A DNA stretch of 64,000 nt from NCBI RefSeq assembly GCF_046557915.1, contig NZ_JBHEBG010000001.1, forward strand, positions 1,302,001 to 1,366,000, written 5' to 3'. Below are positions 25,856 to 34,736 of the stretch, piece after piece. A program made the position numbers and the translations under genes. The notes under the pieces were generated by a model. It had not been told where the DNA came from. It searched no databases and was given only the letters and a program-made list of their open reading frames with translations. The stretch comes from JBHEBG01 sp046557915 (GTDB lineage: Bacteria; Bacteroidota; Bacteroidia; Flavobacteriales; Flavobacteriaceae). The stretch's first letter is position 1; the number at the start of each line of letters is the position of its first letter.

Positions 25856-26630
25856 AATTTTAAAATATAGTTTTTACGATCTTATACGCAGTCGTTGGAG
25901 CTATGTATATCTTTTGTTTTACCTTTTATTGGGTGTGGTGCTTCTTTTTTTGAACAGTGATCTTTCCAAGGCGGTAATTACTTTAATGAATGTAATAATC
26001 ATACTTGTACCACTTATAGGCACCATTTTTGGCGTAATGTACTATTACAATTCCAAGGAATTTACAGAACTATTGCTGGCACAACCCATAAAGCGGTCGT
26101 CTATCTTTTTGGGGCAATATCTAGGAGTTGCACTGTCTCTTTCCATGAGTTTGATCTTGGGTTTGGGGATTCCTTTTGTGGTTTATGGTCTTTTTGAATC
26201 GGATGCCATTTGGGATTTTTCCCTATTGCTGATTACGGGCACTTTTCTAACGCTGATCTTTACCGCACTGGCATTTAATATTGCCCTGTATAACGAAAAT
26301 CGAATAAAGGGATTTAGTTATGCCATATTGTTATGGCTGTTTATGGCAGTTGTTTATGATGGATTGTTTTTGATGTCGCTTATCGTTTTTCAATCGTATC
26401 CCTTGGATACCTTTTCGGTAGGGGCTACGGTTTTTAATCCGATAGATCTCTCCAGGATATTGATTTTGCTTAAGTTGGATATTTCGGCTTTGTTGGGATA
26501 CACCGGTGCGGTCTTTCAAAAATTCTTTGGTACGGGAACGGGAATACTCTTATCCGTATTGGCCCTATCCCTATGGTTCTTGCTTCCGGCCTACAACATT
26601 ATGCGAAAGTCGAGCAAGAAAGATTTCTAG
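25848..26630 (+). CDS. nosY: NosY ABC transporter permease
   Basis: This 260-residue protein has six predicted membrane helices and belongs to the ABC-2 permease family (start MLKILKYSFYDLIRSRWSY, typical of NosY). It forms the membrane part of NosDFY. It is the last gene of the nos cluster, with its stop 4 bp from the convergent truncated-hemoglobin gene. No nosR gene is present in the cluster, as expected for clade II. Confidence 0.9.
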   Translation: MLKILKYSFYDLIRSRWSYVYLLFYLLLGVVLLFLNSDLSKAVITLMNVIIILVPLIGTIFGVMYYYNSKEFTELLLAQPIKRSSIFLGQYLGVALSLSMSLILGLGIPFVVYGLFESDAIWDFSLLLITGTFLTLIFTALAFNIALYNENRIKGFSYAILLWLFMAVVYDGLFLMSLIVFQSYPLDTFSVGATVFNPIDLSRILILLKLDISALLGYTGAVFQKFFGTGTGILLSVLALSLWFLLPAYNIMRKSSKKDF

Positions 26631-26634
26631 GGAT

Positions 26635-27027
26635 TTATTCATTTCTATGTTCAAAAATCTTTAAGTATAACATGGTAGACATCTTTTGGGCGCGGTTTTT
26701 CGCTATCCAGGCAACATCGCCTTCAAAAAGTTCATCCAATGTCTCAAACCAAAGATTTAGCCATAAGCCAAAATGTTCTGATGTAATGCTTTGCTGCATC
26801 TTATCATCCACCATTTGATGCGCGCTTACCGGATTACCCTGATACTTTCTGTTGAGCAGCAATTGGGTCTCCCAAAAATCGGTAAGTAGCTCCAAATGCT
26901 CTTCCCAATCGGTAACAATGGTATTAAAGATAGGCCCTAGAACTTCATCGACCCTTACTTTGGTATAAAATGAAATGACAAGCAGGTTAATATCCGCTCT
27001 ATTTTTTATTGTTATTTTTTTGTACAT
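26635..27027 (-). CDS. Group III truncated hemoglobin
   Basis: This 130-residue globin of the 2/2 fold has a proximal His at about residue 70 (SAHQMVDDK). The Trp-rich segment HFGLWLNLWFETLDELFEG (85-103) is characteristic of group III. Such proteins bind O2 and NO and are linked to nitrosative stress in Campylobacter (Ctb). It lies 4 bp after deoD on the same strand and convergent with nosY. Its position between the nos and cbb3 clusters fits NO/O2 chemistry. Its closest promoter may be far upstream. Confidence 0.88.
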   Translation of the reverse strand: MYKKITIKNRADINLLVISFYTKVRVDEVLGPIFNTIVTDWEEHLELLTDFWETQLLLNRKYQGNPVSAHQMVDDKMQQSITSEHFGLWLNLWFETLDELFEGDVAWIAKNRAQKMSTMLYLKIFEHRNE

Positions 27028-27031
27028 AGCG

Positions 27032-27733
27032 TTATTCCGAAATGTTTAGGGCAATGGCCACCATATCCTCAAAAGAAGTCTCGCGATCCTCAAAGGCAGT
27101 ACGTTCTCCGGTTACCAATGAATCCGATATGGTTAAAATGGTAAGCGCTTTAACGTTGTTTTTTGCAGCGATGGTATAGAGGCCCGCCGTTTCCATTTCT
27201 ACACATAGAACACCAAATTTGGCCCACAATTTATAGGTATCTGGATTATGCTCATAAAATTGGTCGGTAGAAAGCACGTTACCTGCAGTTATGCGGATTT
27301 GGTGAGTGTGGGCATACTGGGTTGCTTTCATAAACAGATCGAAACTGGCAGTAGGCGCGAAGCTCGCATTGGGAAAATCTAAATTGTTGAGCCCAGAATT
27401 TGTAGAGGCGGCCATAGCAATTACAATATCCCGAATCTTTACCTTTTTTTGATAAGATCCTGCACTACCTACGCGGATCAGGTTTTTTACATTATAGTCT
27501 TTAATTAATTCGTGGCAATAGATTAAGGTCGAAGGAATTCCCATACCGGTGCCCTGTACCGAAATACGCCTGCCATGGTACCAGCCGGTAAATCCCAACA
27601 TGCCCCTAACATCATTATAGCAAAAAGCATCGGTTAAAAAACTTTCTGCAATCCATTTTGCCCTTAACGGATCGCCCGGTAACAATACGGTTTCCGCAAT
27701 ATCGCCCTTTTCGGCATTTATATGTACACTCAT
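27032..27733 (-). CDS. deoD: Purine-nucleoside phosphorylase, DeoD type
   Basis: This 233-residue protein is of the trimeric/hexameric DeoD class. Its blocks are LLPGDPLRAKW (phosphate loop), LIRVGSAGSYQ, and VEMETAGLYTIA (ribose and base binding). It cleaves purine (deoxy)nucleosides to base and (deoxy)ribose 1-phosphate. It lies 2 bp after deoC, giving a nucleoside-salvage pair, and 4 bp before the truncated hemoglobin. Confidence 0.93.
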   Translation of the reverse strand: MSVHINAEKGDIAETVLLPGDPLRAKWIAESFLTDAFCYNDVRGMLGFTGWYHGRRISVQGTGMGIPSTLIYCHELIKDYNVKNLIRVGSAGSYQKKVKIRDIVIAMAASTNSGLNNLDFPNASFAPTASFDLFMKATQYAHTHQIRITAGNVLSTDQFYEHNPDTYKLWAKFGVLCVEMETAGLYTIAAKNNVKALTILTISDSLVTGERTAFEDRETSFEDMVAIALNISE

Positions 27734-27735
27734 TT

Positions 27736-28389
27736 TTATAGGTTAAGTTCGGACAATACAATAGCTACTCCGGATGAGGTTCCAATTCTGTCAACACCCA
27801 AATCAATGTACCTCAAAGCGGTCTTAGCATCCTTTATACCTCCCGAGGCCTTTATACGCACATTGTTTCCTACAGTTTGCCGCATTAGTTCAATATCTTC
27901 AACGGTAGCACCACCAGATCCAAAACCGGTGGATGTTTTTATAAAATCGGCTTTTGCCTGGGTCACTAAACCACAGGCTTTTATCTTTTCTTCTTGTGTT
28001 AAATAACAAGTCTCAATAATCACCTTAAGGACTTGGTTGCCTACAACCGTTTTAATTGCCTTTAATTCATCCAAGACCAGATTAAATTTACCAGATTTAA
28101 GCCAACCCAAATTTATCACCATGTCTATTTCGTCCGCCCCATGCGCTATACAGATTTTGGCTTCACAGATTTTAGCCTTTGTACTTGTTGCTCCCAAAGG
28201 AAAGCCAATTACTGCAGCTATTTTTACTTGGGTGCCAACAAGTTGTTTTTTTACTAGGGGAAGATGACATCCGTTGACACAGACGGCATAGAAGTTATGT
28301 ATTTTAGCTTCTTCGCAGAGTTGCACTATATCGGTGGTGCTTGCCACGGGTTTAAGCAAAGTATGATCTATATAATTGTTCAGCCGCAT
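27736..28389 (-). CDS. deoC: Deoxyribose-phosphate aldolase
   Basis: This 217-residue TIM-barrel class I aldolase splits 2-deoxyribose 5-phosphate into glyceraldehyde 3-phosphate and acetaldehyde. The Schiff-base Lys is in ADFIKTSTGF, with the family blocks IDHTLLKP at the start, GFPLG, and KASGGI near the end. It forms an operon with deoD. The gap to the TauE/SafE gene upstream is only 32 bp, so the deo genes may be read from the cbb3 promoter. Confidence 0.93.
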   Translation of the reverse strand: MRLNNYIDHTLLKPVASTTDIVQLCEEAKIHNFYAVCVNGCHLPLVKKQLVGTQVKIAAVIGFPLGATSTKAKICEAKICIAHGADEIDMVINLGWLKSGKFNLVLDELKAIKTVVGNQVLKVIIETCYLTQEEKIKACGLVTQAKADFIKTSTGFGSGGATVEDIELMRQTVGNNVRIKASGGIKDAKTALRYIDLGVDRIGTSSGVAIVLSELNL

Positions 28390-28421
28390 AATTCATGATA
28401 AGATAAGCCTAAATATTCTAA

Positions 28422-29123
28422 TTAGTGGCATTCAATATCCGTACTGACCAATTCTATAACTGGTTCGGGAGAAATATATGGAATACCCAGTCCCAGCCCC
28501 CTAAGAATAAACAACAGACCAATAGCTACTACAAAAATGGGGATTAACTTTTGGATTTTACCCCTTCCCCAACCTTTTAGTGCACTGCTGAAATAGGCCA
28601 CTCCGGTCATTAGGGGAATGGTGCCTATACCAAAGAGTACCATGTAGAGAGAACCTTGCCAAGGATTTCCCATAGCTGTAGCGCCTATTAGCGCCATATA
28701 TACCAAGCCACATGGTAGAAAACCGTTTAAGAACCCTATAGTTAAAAAGGTATCTGGTGTTTTCTTTTGTAGCTCCTTTCCCAGTCTGTTCTTTAATTTG
28801 GAAATAATACCATAAATGGGTTTTGAAAAACTGTATCGATGCAACTTTTTATATGGTACAAGTACCAGCACAATCATTAATACACCAAGTACAATGGACA
28901 ACTTTTGTTGCATTCCAAAGAGATACAACCCTTTGCCCAGCATGCCAAAAACAAGCCCCATAATGCTATATGCCAAGAGTCTCCCAAAATGGTAGATAAA
29001 AATCTGAAGCAATTTTTTGGTGTTCTTTGTATGGTCTACCGGTAGCATAAAGGCAATGGGCCCGCACATGCCAACGCAATGCAAACTTCCCATTAGACCC
29101 AATATAGCTGCCGATATCAACAT
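28422..29123 (-). CDS. TauE/SafE (UreH-like) membrane protein of the cbb3 cluster
   Basis: This 233-residue protein has six membrane helices and an N-terminal MGSLHCVGMCGP, a Cys/Met/His motif suitable for copper binding. It is annotated in related genomes as sulfite exporter TauE/SafE family. Its constant place next to fixH and ccoG suggests a role in copper supply or assembly of cbb3 oxidase (cf. CcoA/ScoB-type functions). It is 1 bp from fixH. Substrate not established. Confidence 0.82.
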   Translation of the reverse strand: MLISAAILGLMGSLHCVGMCGPIAFMLPVDHTKNTKKLLQIFIYHFGRLLAYSIMGLVFGMLGKGLYLFGMQQKLSIVLGVLMIVLVLVPYKKLHRYSFSKPIYGIISKLKNRLGKELQKKTPDTFLTIGFLNGFLPCGLVYMALIGATAMGNPWQGSLYMVLFGIGTIPLMTGVAYFSSALKGWGRGKIQKLIPIFVVAIGLLFILRGLGLGIPYISPEPVIELVSTDIECH

Positions 29124-29124
29124 T

Positions 29125-29571
29125 TTAATATGTTAAACTCTCTTTAAACAAATAGTTTTTACTTTTGTACTTCCAACTTATTTTAATGTCCCAGCGACCA
29201 TCCAACAAACGTTCGTCAGGTATGAGCAAATGTGAATTGGATAGACTTATGGGTAAGTCAAAATCCAAGTGTTTATTGGATGGTCTGTAAAGGGACACTG
29301 TTCCTTCTATTTTTTGTTTTACCAGATCCTGGGGGAAATTAATTTGTAACCCCTCTGGCGTTTTTTTTATTTTTATTTTTGATTTTAACCTAAAGGCGTT
29401 GTTAGATGCGTCTATTTCTTTCTGATAACCAAGCTCTTCTTTGTAATATTCTTCCGTTACCAAATCGTGGTTAGCGCGGTAGTCCGTACTCATCCGAAGT
29501 ACGAAAAACAGAATAAATCCAATGAACGCAATAAATGCCAGTACAATTCCTGTTCCCCAATTTATTTTCAT
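29125..29571 (-). CDS. FixH/CcoH-type cbb3 assembly protein
   Basis: This 148-residue protein has one N-terminal membrane helix (about 5-25), the motif YYKEELGYQKEIDASNNA after it, and a periplasmic beta-domain of the FixH type. FixH/CcoH stabilises CcoP and the NOP complex during cbb3 assembly. It lies 22 bp after ccoG and 1 bp before the TauE/SafE gene. Confidence 0.85.
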   Translation of the reverse strand: MKINWGTGIVLAFIAFIGFILFFVLRMSTDYRANHDLVTEEYYKEELGYQKEIDASNNAFRLKSKIKIKKTPEGLQINFPQDLVKQKIEGTVSLYRPSNKHLDFDLPISLSNSHLLIPDERLLDGRWDIKISWKYKSKNYLFKESLTY

Positions 29572-29593
29572 ATCGATGAATTTTTTGTCATTG

Positions 29594-31009
29594 CTATTTG
29601 TAACTTCTTGGGGCCAAAAAGGCCACTTTGGTCGTTTCTATGAGCTCGTCACCGCTATAGACGCCAATTTTAAGATTGTCCTTATCGCCTTTTAAAGCGG
29701 AATTGTTTATTGTGATGAACAATGTGCCCTCTGCTAATTCTTGGGCCGGAACTTTAAAATTTTCATGGGTCACCAATTCTATGTCTCCTTTATGGGACAA
29801 CAGCTTAAAGCTAACATCATTTACGTCTGCGGTAGTTTTGTTCACCAGTTTATAGGTAAACACATTGCTAATAAGATTACCCTCTTTTCTTTCGTACAAC
29901 TGTCCTGGTAATCTTAAGATATTGGCTTCTAAATCGTTCCGTAGAAAAAGCATGCCAACGAATACCCCTATTAAAATAGTCAATACCGCAGTATACCCCT
30001 TAAGCCTGGGAGTAAACTCAAACTTGGACTTTTTTTCAATATTATCCTCACTGGCATAGCGTATAAGTCCTTTAGGTAGGTTTACCTTCTCCATAATCGT
30101 ATCGCATTCATCGATACAGGCGGTACAATTAACACATTCTAACTGTGTTCCATTACGTATGTCAATTCCTGTAGGGCATACGTTTACACATTGAAAGCAA
30201 TCTATACAATCGCCATGGCCCAAAGCTTCGCGGTCTTCATTTTTTCGAAACTTTTTTCGTCCGTTTTCTCCTTCTCCCCTTTTGTGGTCATACGCCACTA
30301 CAATAGATTTATTGTCCAATAAAACACCTTGCATTCTTCCATATGGGCAGGCGATTATACATACCTGCTCCCTAAACCATGCAAAAACAAAGTAAAACAC
30401 CGCGGTAAAGATTAAAAGAGACACTAAGGTGCTAATATGTTGTAATGGCCCATCAACAATGTAGCGAATCAATCTATCGCTTCCGATTAAATAGGCCAAA
30501 AAGACGTTGGCTATTAGAAAAGAGATAATAAAAAAGATACTCCATTTAAGGGTTCGTTTCCTTATTTTCTTTCCGTTCCAAGGTTGCCTATCCAATTTAA
30601 TCTGTGCCCCGCGATCACCATCTATCCAATACTCTATGCGTCTAAAGACCATTTCCAAAAAGATGGTCTGCGGGCACATCCATCCACAGAAAATACGTCC
30701 AAAGGCAACAGTAAACAGTGCTACAAAAATCACCCCAATGATCATGGAGATCACAAAAAGATGAAAGTCCTGGGGCCAGAACGGTAGGCCAAAAATATTG
30801 AAACGACGCTCCAGAACATTGAACATCAGAAACTGGTTACCATTTATTTTTACAAAGGGAGAGGCCAATAAAAATAGTAGCAACCCATAGCTGACCCATT
30901 TTCGGTATTCATAAAATTTGCCCACCGGCTTTTTTGGGAATACCCATGCCCTTTTACCCTCTTCATTGATGGTGCCTATTGAATCCCTAAAATTTTCATC
31001 TAACGCCAT
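29594..31009 (-). CDS. ccoG: Cytochrome c oxidase accessory protein CcoG
   Basis: This 471-residue polytopic protein (about five helices) has two [4Fe-4S] motifs, CIDCFQCVNVCP and CVNCTACIDEC (about 260-300), plus CGWMCPQTIFLEMVFRRIE and a C-terminal Ig-like FixG domain (about 350-470). CcoG (RdxA/FixG) reduces Cu(II) to Cu(I) for cbb3 biogenesis. It lies 93 bp after ccoP. Confidence 0.93.
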   Translation of the reverse strand: MALDENFRDSIGTINEEGKRAWVFPKKPVGKFYEYRKWVSYGLLLFLLASPFVKINGNQFLMFNVLERRFNIFGLPFWPQDFHLFVISMIIGVIFVALFTVAFGRIFCGWMCPQTIFLEMVFRRIEYWIDGDRGAQIKLDRQPWNGKKIRKRTLKWSIFFIISFLIANVFLAYLIGSDRLIRYIVDGPLQHISTLVSLLIFTAVFYFVFAWFREQVCIIACPYGRMQGVLLDNKSIVVAYDHKRGEGENGRKKFRKNEDREALGHGDCIDCFQCVNVCPTGIDIRNGTQLECVNCTACIDECDTIMEKVNLPKGLIRYASEDNIEKKSKFEFTPRLKGYTAVLTILIGVFVGMLFLRNDLEANILRLPGQLYERKEGNLISNVFTYKLVNKTTADVNDVSFKLLSHKGDIELVTHENFKVPAQELAEGTLFITINNSALKGDKDNLKIGVYSGDELIETTKVAFLAPRSYK

Positions 31010-31102
31010 TGGATACTGTCATCAATTTTCTTTACTGGTTTTAACTATAAAACCTTTAATCCGTTAAGGAAGACCACACTTCTCAAATAGGGCCAGAATA
31101 TT

Positions 31103-32053
31103 CTAGTTCAGTACTACCGAGGTAGTATCTGCCGGACTTTCTGGCGGTTCCTCTACTGGTGTTTCGGTTTGAGGGGCATTTTCATCTACCCAGATTTCCC
31201 CTTCTGCCGCTTTTGGGTTGGCGGCCGTTGTCCCCTGAAATTTTAACAGATAACTGGCTACTTGCGCAATTTCCAAGGGTTTAAGCGTTTGCTTCCATGA
31301 AATCATACCTTTTCCGTCTCTTCCTCCTTCGGAGATAGTATTGAAAACGTTTTTGATACCTCCGCCTAAAATCCAGTATTCATCTGTAAGGTTAGGGCCA
31401 ATACCGCCACCTCCATCGGCCATATGGCAAACAACACAGCTCGCTGTAAAAATTTTCTCTCCGGCACTTAGATCCGAAGCTTCGGTAAGCAACTCTACAG
31501 TATTGGCATCTACCAAACCTTTTGCCGTTTTCTTATACTCTTCAATAGCTAGCTGGGCGGCAGCCACTTCCCTTTCATATTCAAGTTTTTGGTCATAGTC
31601 ATTAAATATGTGAAAACGCACCAAATAGACGACCCCAAAAATTATGGTCGCATAGAACATATATACCCACCATGGCGGCAGTTTATTGTCTAATTCTTTA
31701 ATACCGTCATAATTATGATCCAGGATAATCTCATGTTCTGCCTCCATGGGTTTGGAGCCCAACAGTTTCTTATACATTCTTTTACCCCATTTCCATTCCC
31801 ATGGTTGAGATTTGGCGTTCAAATAACGTTCTTGGGCTTCTTCAGAAAGCGTCTGGAACATTACATTTTCTATGGCTTTCAGGATCAACTCAATCGCCAC
31901 CAATATCATCAGTACCAAAAACAGGAACAGTTGGGTTATAGGGTACTCCACGATTGCCGGTTTTTCACCAGAATCTATAAAATATTCCATCAACCCAAAA
32001 ACGAGAAAGAAGACTAAGGGGATACGGATCCACCAGGGTGACATATTTTTCAT
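31103..32053 (-). CDS. ccoP: cbb3 oxidase subunit CcoP, one heme c motif
   Basis: This 316-residue protein has two N-terminal membrane helices, the CcoP N-terminal domain (around DHNYDGIKELDNKLPPWW) and a cytochrome c domain. Only one CxxCH is present (CVVCHMADGGGG, about residue 212), whereas proteobacterial CcoP has two hemes. The axial Met is probably in GKGMISWKQ. The C-terminus is Pro/Glu-rich. Its start overlaps ccoQ by 4 bp (ATGA). It passes electrons from cytochrome c to CcoO/CcoN. Confidence 0.92.
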   Translation of the reverse strand: MKNMSPWWIRIPLVFFLVFGLMEYFIDSGEKPAIVEYPITQLFLFLVLMILVAIELILKAIENVMFQTLSEEAQERYLNAKSQPWEWKWGKRMYKKLLGSKPMEAEHEIILDHNYDGIKELDNKLPPWWVYMFYATIIFGVVYLVRFHIFNDYDQKLEYEREVAAAQLAIEEYKKTAKGLVDANTVELLTEASDLSAGEKIFTASCVVCHMADGGGGIGPNLTDEYWILGGGIKNVFNTISEGGRDGKGMISWKQTLKPLEIAQVASYLLKFQGTTAANPKAAEGEIWVDENAPQTETPVEEPPESPADTTSVVLN

Positions 32054-32244
32054 AACGAAGGTTCTTTATGTTGGTTATTATCATCAAATGGCAATTCACT
32101 TACTTCTTTGATATGCTCTTTACTGGCCGAAAAGACCCACCAAAAAAGCAGCGCGAAGAAGACAAAAAAGATCAGTAGGGATATCATTGGATAGGTTGCT
32201 ATCCCCTCTATACTCTCCATATGGTTTTTTACAAATTTTAGCAT
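32050..32244 (-). CDS. cbb3 oxidase small subunit, CcoQ-like
   Basis: This 64-residue protein has one membrane helix (about 20-42, PMISLLIFFVFFALLFWWVF) and an acidic tail. Size and position between ccoNO and ccoP match CcoQ/FixQ, the small stabilising subunit. It is separated from ccoNO by 3 bp and overlaps ccoP. Confidence 0.82.
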   Translation of the reverse strand: MLKFVKNHMESIEGIATYPMISLLIFFVFFALLFWWVFSASKEHIKEVSELPFDDNNQHKEPSL

Positions 32245-32247
32245 AAC

Positions 32248-34449
32248 CTATTGGTTTTTTGATATTAATTCTTCTGTTCCCTTTATTTTTATATCCGTAC
32301 CCAAACGCTGTAGGTAGGCAATGAGTGCCACAATTTCCCTGTCCCTCATTTCCACAAAGGGCTGGCCATTGTCAGCTGCGTATTTCTTGTCTTCCTCATA
32401 GCCTTTGGCAAAGTCTGGATCGGAATAAAGGTTCTTTTCTATTTGTTGGGCCTGCTGGCCCATGGATGTTTGGGCATTGGCAATATCCTCTGGGGTATAG
32501 GGTACGCCCAAGGTTACCATGGCCTCCATTTTGGCAGTAATATTACTACGATCGTGTTCGTTTCTAACGAGCCATTGATAGGCGGGCATTATGGACCCGG
32601 ATGAGGTGCTTTGGGGGTCGTACATATGGTTAAGGTGCCAATTGTCCGAGTATTTTCCGCCTATTCTATGCAAATCGGGACCTGTACGTTTACTACCCCA
32701 TAGGAAAGGATGGTCGTATACAAACTCCCCAGCCTTGGAATACTCCCCATATCGTTCTACTTCACTACGGAAAGGCCGCACCATTTGTGAATGGCAACCT
32801 ACACAACCCTCTCGTATATAGAGGTCCCTTCCTTCCAATTCCAGAGGGGTATATGGGGTTACGCTGGTTATGGTAGGGATATTGGATTTTACCAGGATTG
32901 TGGGTACAATTTGGATAATACCACCTATTAGGATAGCTACCGTTGCCAAAATGGTGAGCTGCACCGGTTTGCGTTCTAACCAGGTATGAAAAGTTTCTCC
33001 TGCAGTTCTTTTTCTAGATACGCGTGTTAGGGCAGCAGCTTCGGCCAATTCGTCCTCAACCTTACTGCCAGAACGTACTGTCTGCACCACGTTATACAGC
33101 ATTACTATAAATCCTACAATGTACAAGCTGCCTCCAATGGCTCTCATCCAGTACATGGGAATGATTTCGTTTACGGTTTCCAAAAAGTTACCGTAGACCA
33201 GGGTTCCGTCCGGATTAAATTCTTTCCACATCAAGGCTTGCGCAAAGCCCGCAACATACATGGGCAGGGCATACAATATGATCCCTAGAGTACCTATCCA
33301 GAAATGGAAATTGGCCATGGGAGTAGAGTGCAGCCTTGTTTTAAACATTTTTGGTACCAACCAGTAAACCATACCGAAGGTGAGGAAACCGTTCCATGCC
33401 AAAGCGCCAACGTGTACGTGGGCAATAATCCAATCGCTAAAATGCGCAATGGCGTTTACATTTTTGAGCGATAGCATTGGTCCTTCAAAAGTGGCCATCC
33501 CGTATCCGGTAATCGCTACTACCATAAATTTTAGCACAGGACTGGTACGCACTTTGTCCCAAGCACCTCTAAGAGTAAGCAACCCGTTTATCATACCACC
33601 CCATGAAGGAGCTATCAGCATTATGGAAAAAGCAACACCTAAATTTTGGGCCCAATCTGGTAAGGAAGAATACAGTAAATGGTGAGGTCCTGCCCAGATA
33701 TAGATGAATATCAACGACCAAAAGTGGACAATGGAAAGGCGATATGAATATACCGGTCTGTTTGCGGCTTTGGGCACAAAATAGTACATAAGACCCAAAA
33801 ATGGCGTAGTTAAAAAGAAGGCCACCGCATTGTGACCATACCACCATTGTACCAAGGCATCTTGAACACCCGCGTAAACGGAATAACTTTTTAAGGCACT
33901 TACCGGTAGTTCTAGACTATTGAAAATATGGAGGACGGCTACAGTTACAAAAGTTGCCAAATAAAACCAGATGGCCACATATAAATGCCGCTGTCTTCTT
34001 TTGATCATAGTACCAATAAGATTCCAACCAAAGGCTACCCATACCAAGGCAATGGCCAAGTCAATGGGCCATTCCAATTCCGCGTATTCCTTAGACGTTG
34101 TGTATCCCAAGGGTAGCGTAATGGCGGCAGCTACAATAATGGCCTGCCAACCCCAAAAATTAAAATTGCTCAGCGCATCACTGAACATTCTGGCTTTTAA
34201 TAATCGCTGGGTAGAATAATAGACTCCGGCAAAAATGGCATTGCCCACAAAGGCGAAGATCACCGCATTGGTATGGAGCGGTCTTAAACGACCAAAACTT
34301 AACCACGATATGCCGTCCGTTATGTTAGGGAATAAGAACATAAAGGCAAGCAAAAGCCCAACCAACATCCCTATAATTCCCCAGAACAAGGTGGCGTAGA
34401 GGAATTTCTTTACGATCTTATTGTCGTAATAAAACTGTTGTACTTCCAT
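32248..34449 (-). CDS. ccoN: cbb3 oxidase catalytic subunit, CcoN-CcoO fusion
   Basis: This 733-residue fusion has an N-terminal CcoN part (about 1-480, twelve helices) with heme-copper ligand His residues in LRPLHTNAV, QWWYGHNAV, AGPHHLLYS and HVHVGALAW. It is followed by a CcoO part (about 500-733) with one helix and a heme c motif CVGCHSQM near 552. The fused form is usual in Bacteroidota. This high-affinity oxidase reduces O2 to water at low oxygen. It follows ccoS by 2 bp, and an FNR-type box lies upstream of that pair. Confidence 0.95.
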   Translation of the reverse strand: MEVQQFYYDNKIVKKFLYATLFWGIIGMLVGLLLAFMFLFPNITDGISWLSFGRLRPLHTNAVIFAFVGNAIFAGVYYSTQRLLKARMFSDALSNFNFWGWQAIIVAAAITLPLGYTTSKEYAELEWPIDLAIALVWVAFGWNLIGTMIKRRQRHLYVAIWFYLATFVTVAVLHIFNSLELPVSALKSYSVYAGVQDALVQWWYGHNAVAFFLTTPFLGLMYYFVPKAANRPVYSYRLSIVHFWSLIFIYIWAGPHHLLYSSLPDWAQNLGVAFSIMLIAPSWGGMINGLLTLRGAWDKVRTSPVLKFMVVAITGYGMATFEGPMLSLKNVNAIAHFSDWIIAHVHVGALAWNGFLTFGMVYWLVPKMFKTRLHSTPMANFHFWIGTLGIILYALPMYVAGFAQALMWKEFNPDGTLVYGNFLETVNEIIPMYWMRAIGGSLYIVGFIVMLYNVVQTVRSGSKVEDELAEAAALTRVSRKRTAGETFHTWLERKPVQLTILATVAILIGGIIQIVPTILVKSNIPTITSVTPYTPLELEGRDLYIREGCVGCHSQMVRPFRSEVERYGEYSKAGEFVYDHPFLWGSKRTGPDLHRIGGKYSDNWHLNHMYDPQSTSSGSIMPAYQWLVRNEHDRSNITAKMEAMVTLGVPYTPEDIANAQTSMGQQAQQIEKNLYSDPDFAKGYEEDKKYAADNGQPFVEMRDREIVALIAYLQRLGTDIKIKGTEELISKNQ

Positions 34450-34451
34450 AA

Positions 34452-34667
34452 TTACATTTTTTGACTTTTATTTAGTTGGATTGATTTCTCTACTTTCTTT
34501 TCATCGGTAGAAGACGGCTCTTTTACCAATTCGTCTTCGAACAACATCCGAACCGAAGGGGTATAGGAATCGTCATACTGTCCATTTTTAACTGAAAAAA
34601 CGAACGCGATAAAAAAGATTATGGCTACTATTATACTGATGGTCAACAACATATAAATAACGCCCAT
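34452..34667 (-). CDS. ccoS: cbb3 oxidase assembly protein CcoS
   Basis: This 71-residue protein has one membrane helix (MLLTISIIVAIIFFIAFVFSVKNGQYDD follows the CcoS pattern, with the conserved GQYDD after the helix). CcoS is needed for cofactor insertion into CcoN. It is the first gene of the oxidase operon, starting 50 nt downstream of an FNR-type box. Confidence 0.88.
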   Translation of the reverse strand: MGVIYMLLTISIIVAIIFFIAFVFSVKNGQYDDSYTPSVRMLFEDELVKEPSSTDEKKVEKSIQLNKSQKM

Positions 34668-34717
34668 ACCTACCCGATTTTGGTTGTAAAAATATTCTTG
34701 TAAGGATTCTTAAAATA

Positions 34718-34729
34718 TGACATATATCA
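34718..34729. promoter_or_regulatory. FNR-type box upstream of the ccoS-ccoNOQP operon
   Basis: TGACATATATCA matches TGAY-N4-RTCA and lies 50 nt from the ccoS start codon, in the 69 bp between ccoI and ccoS. Confidence 0.68.
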
Positions 34730-34736
34730 TCTTTTT

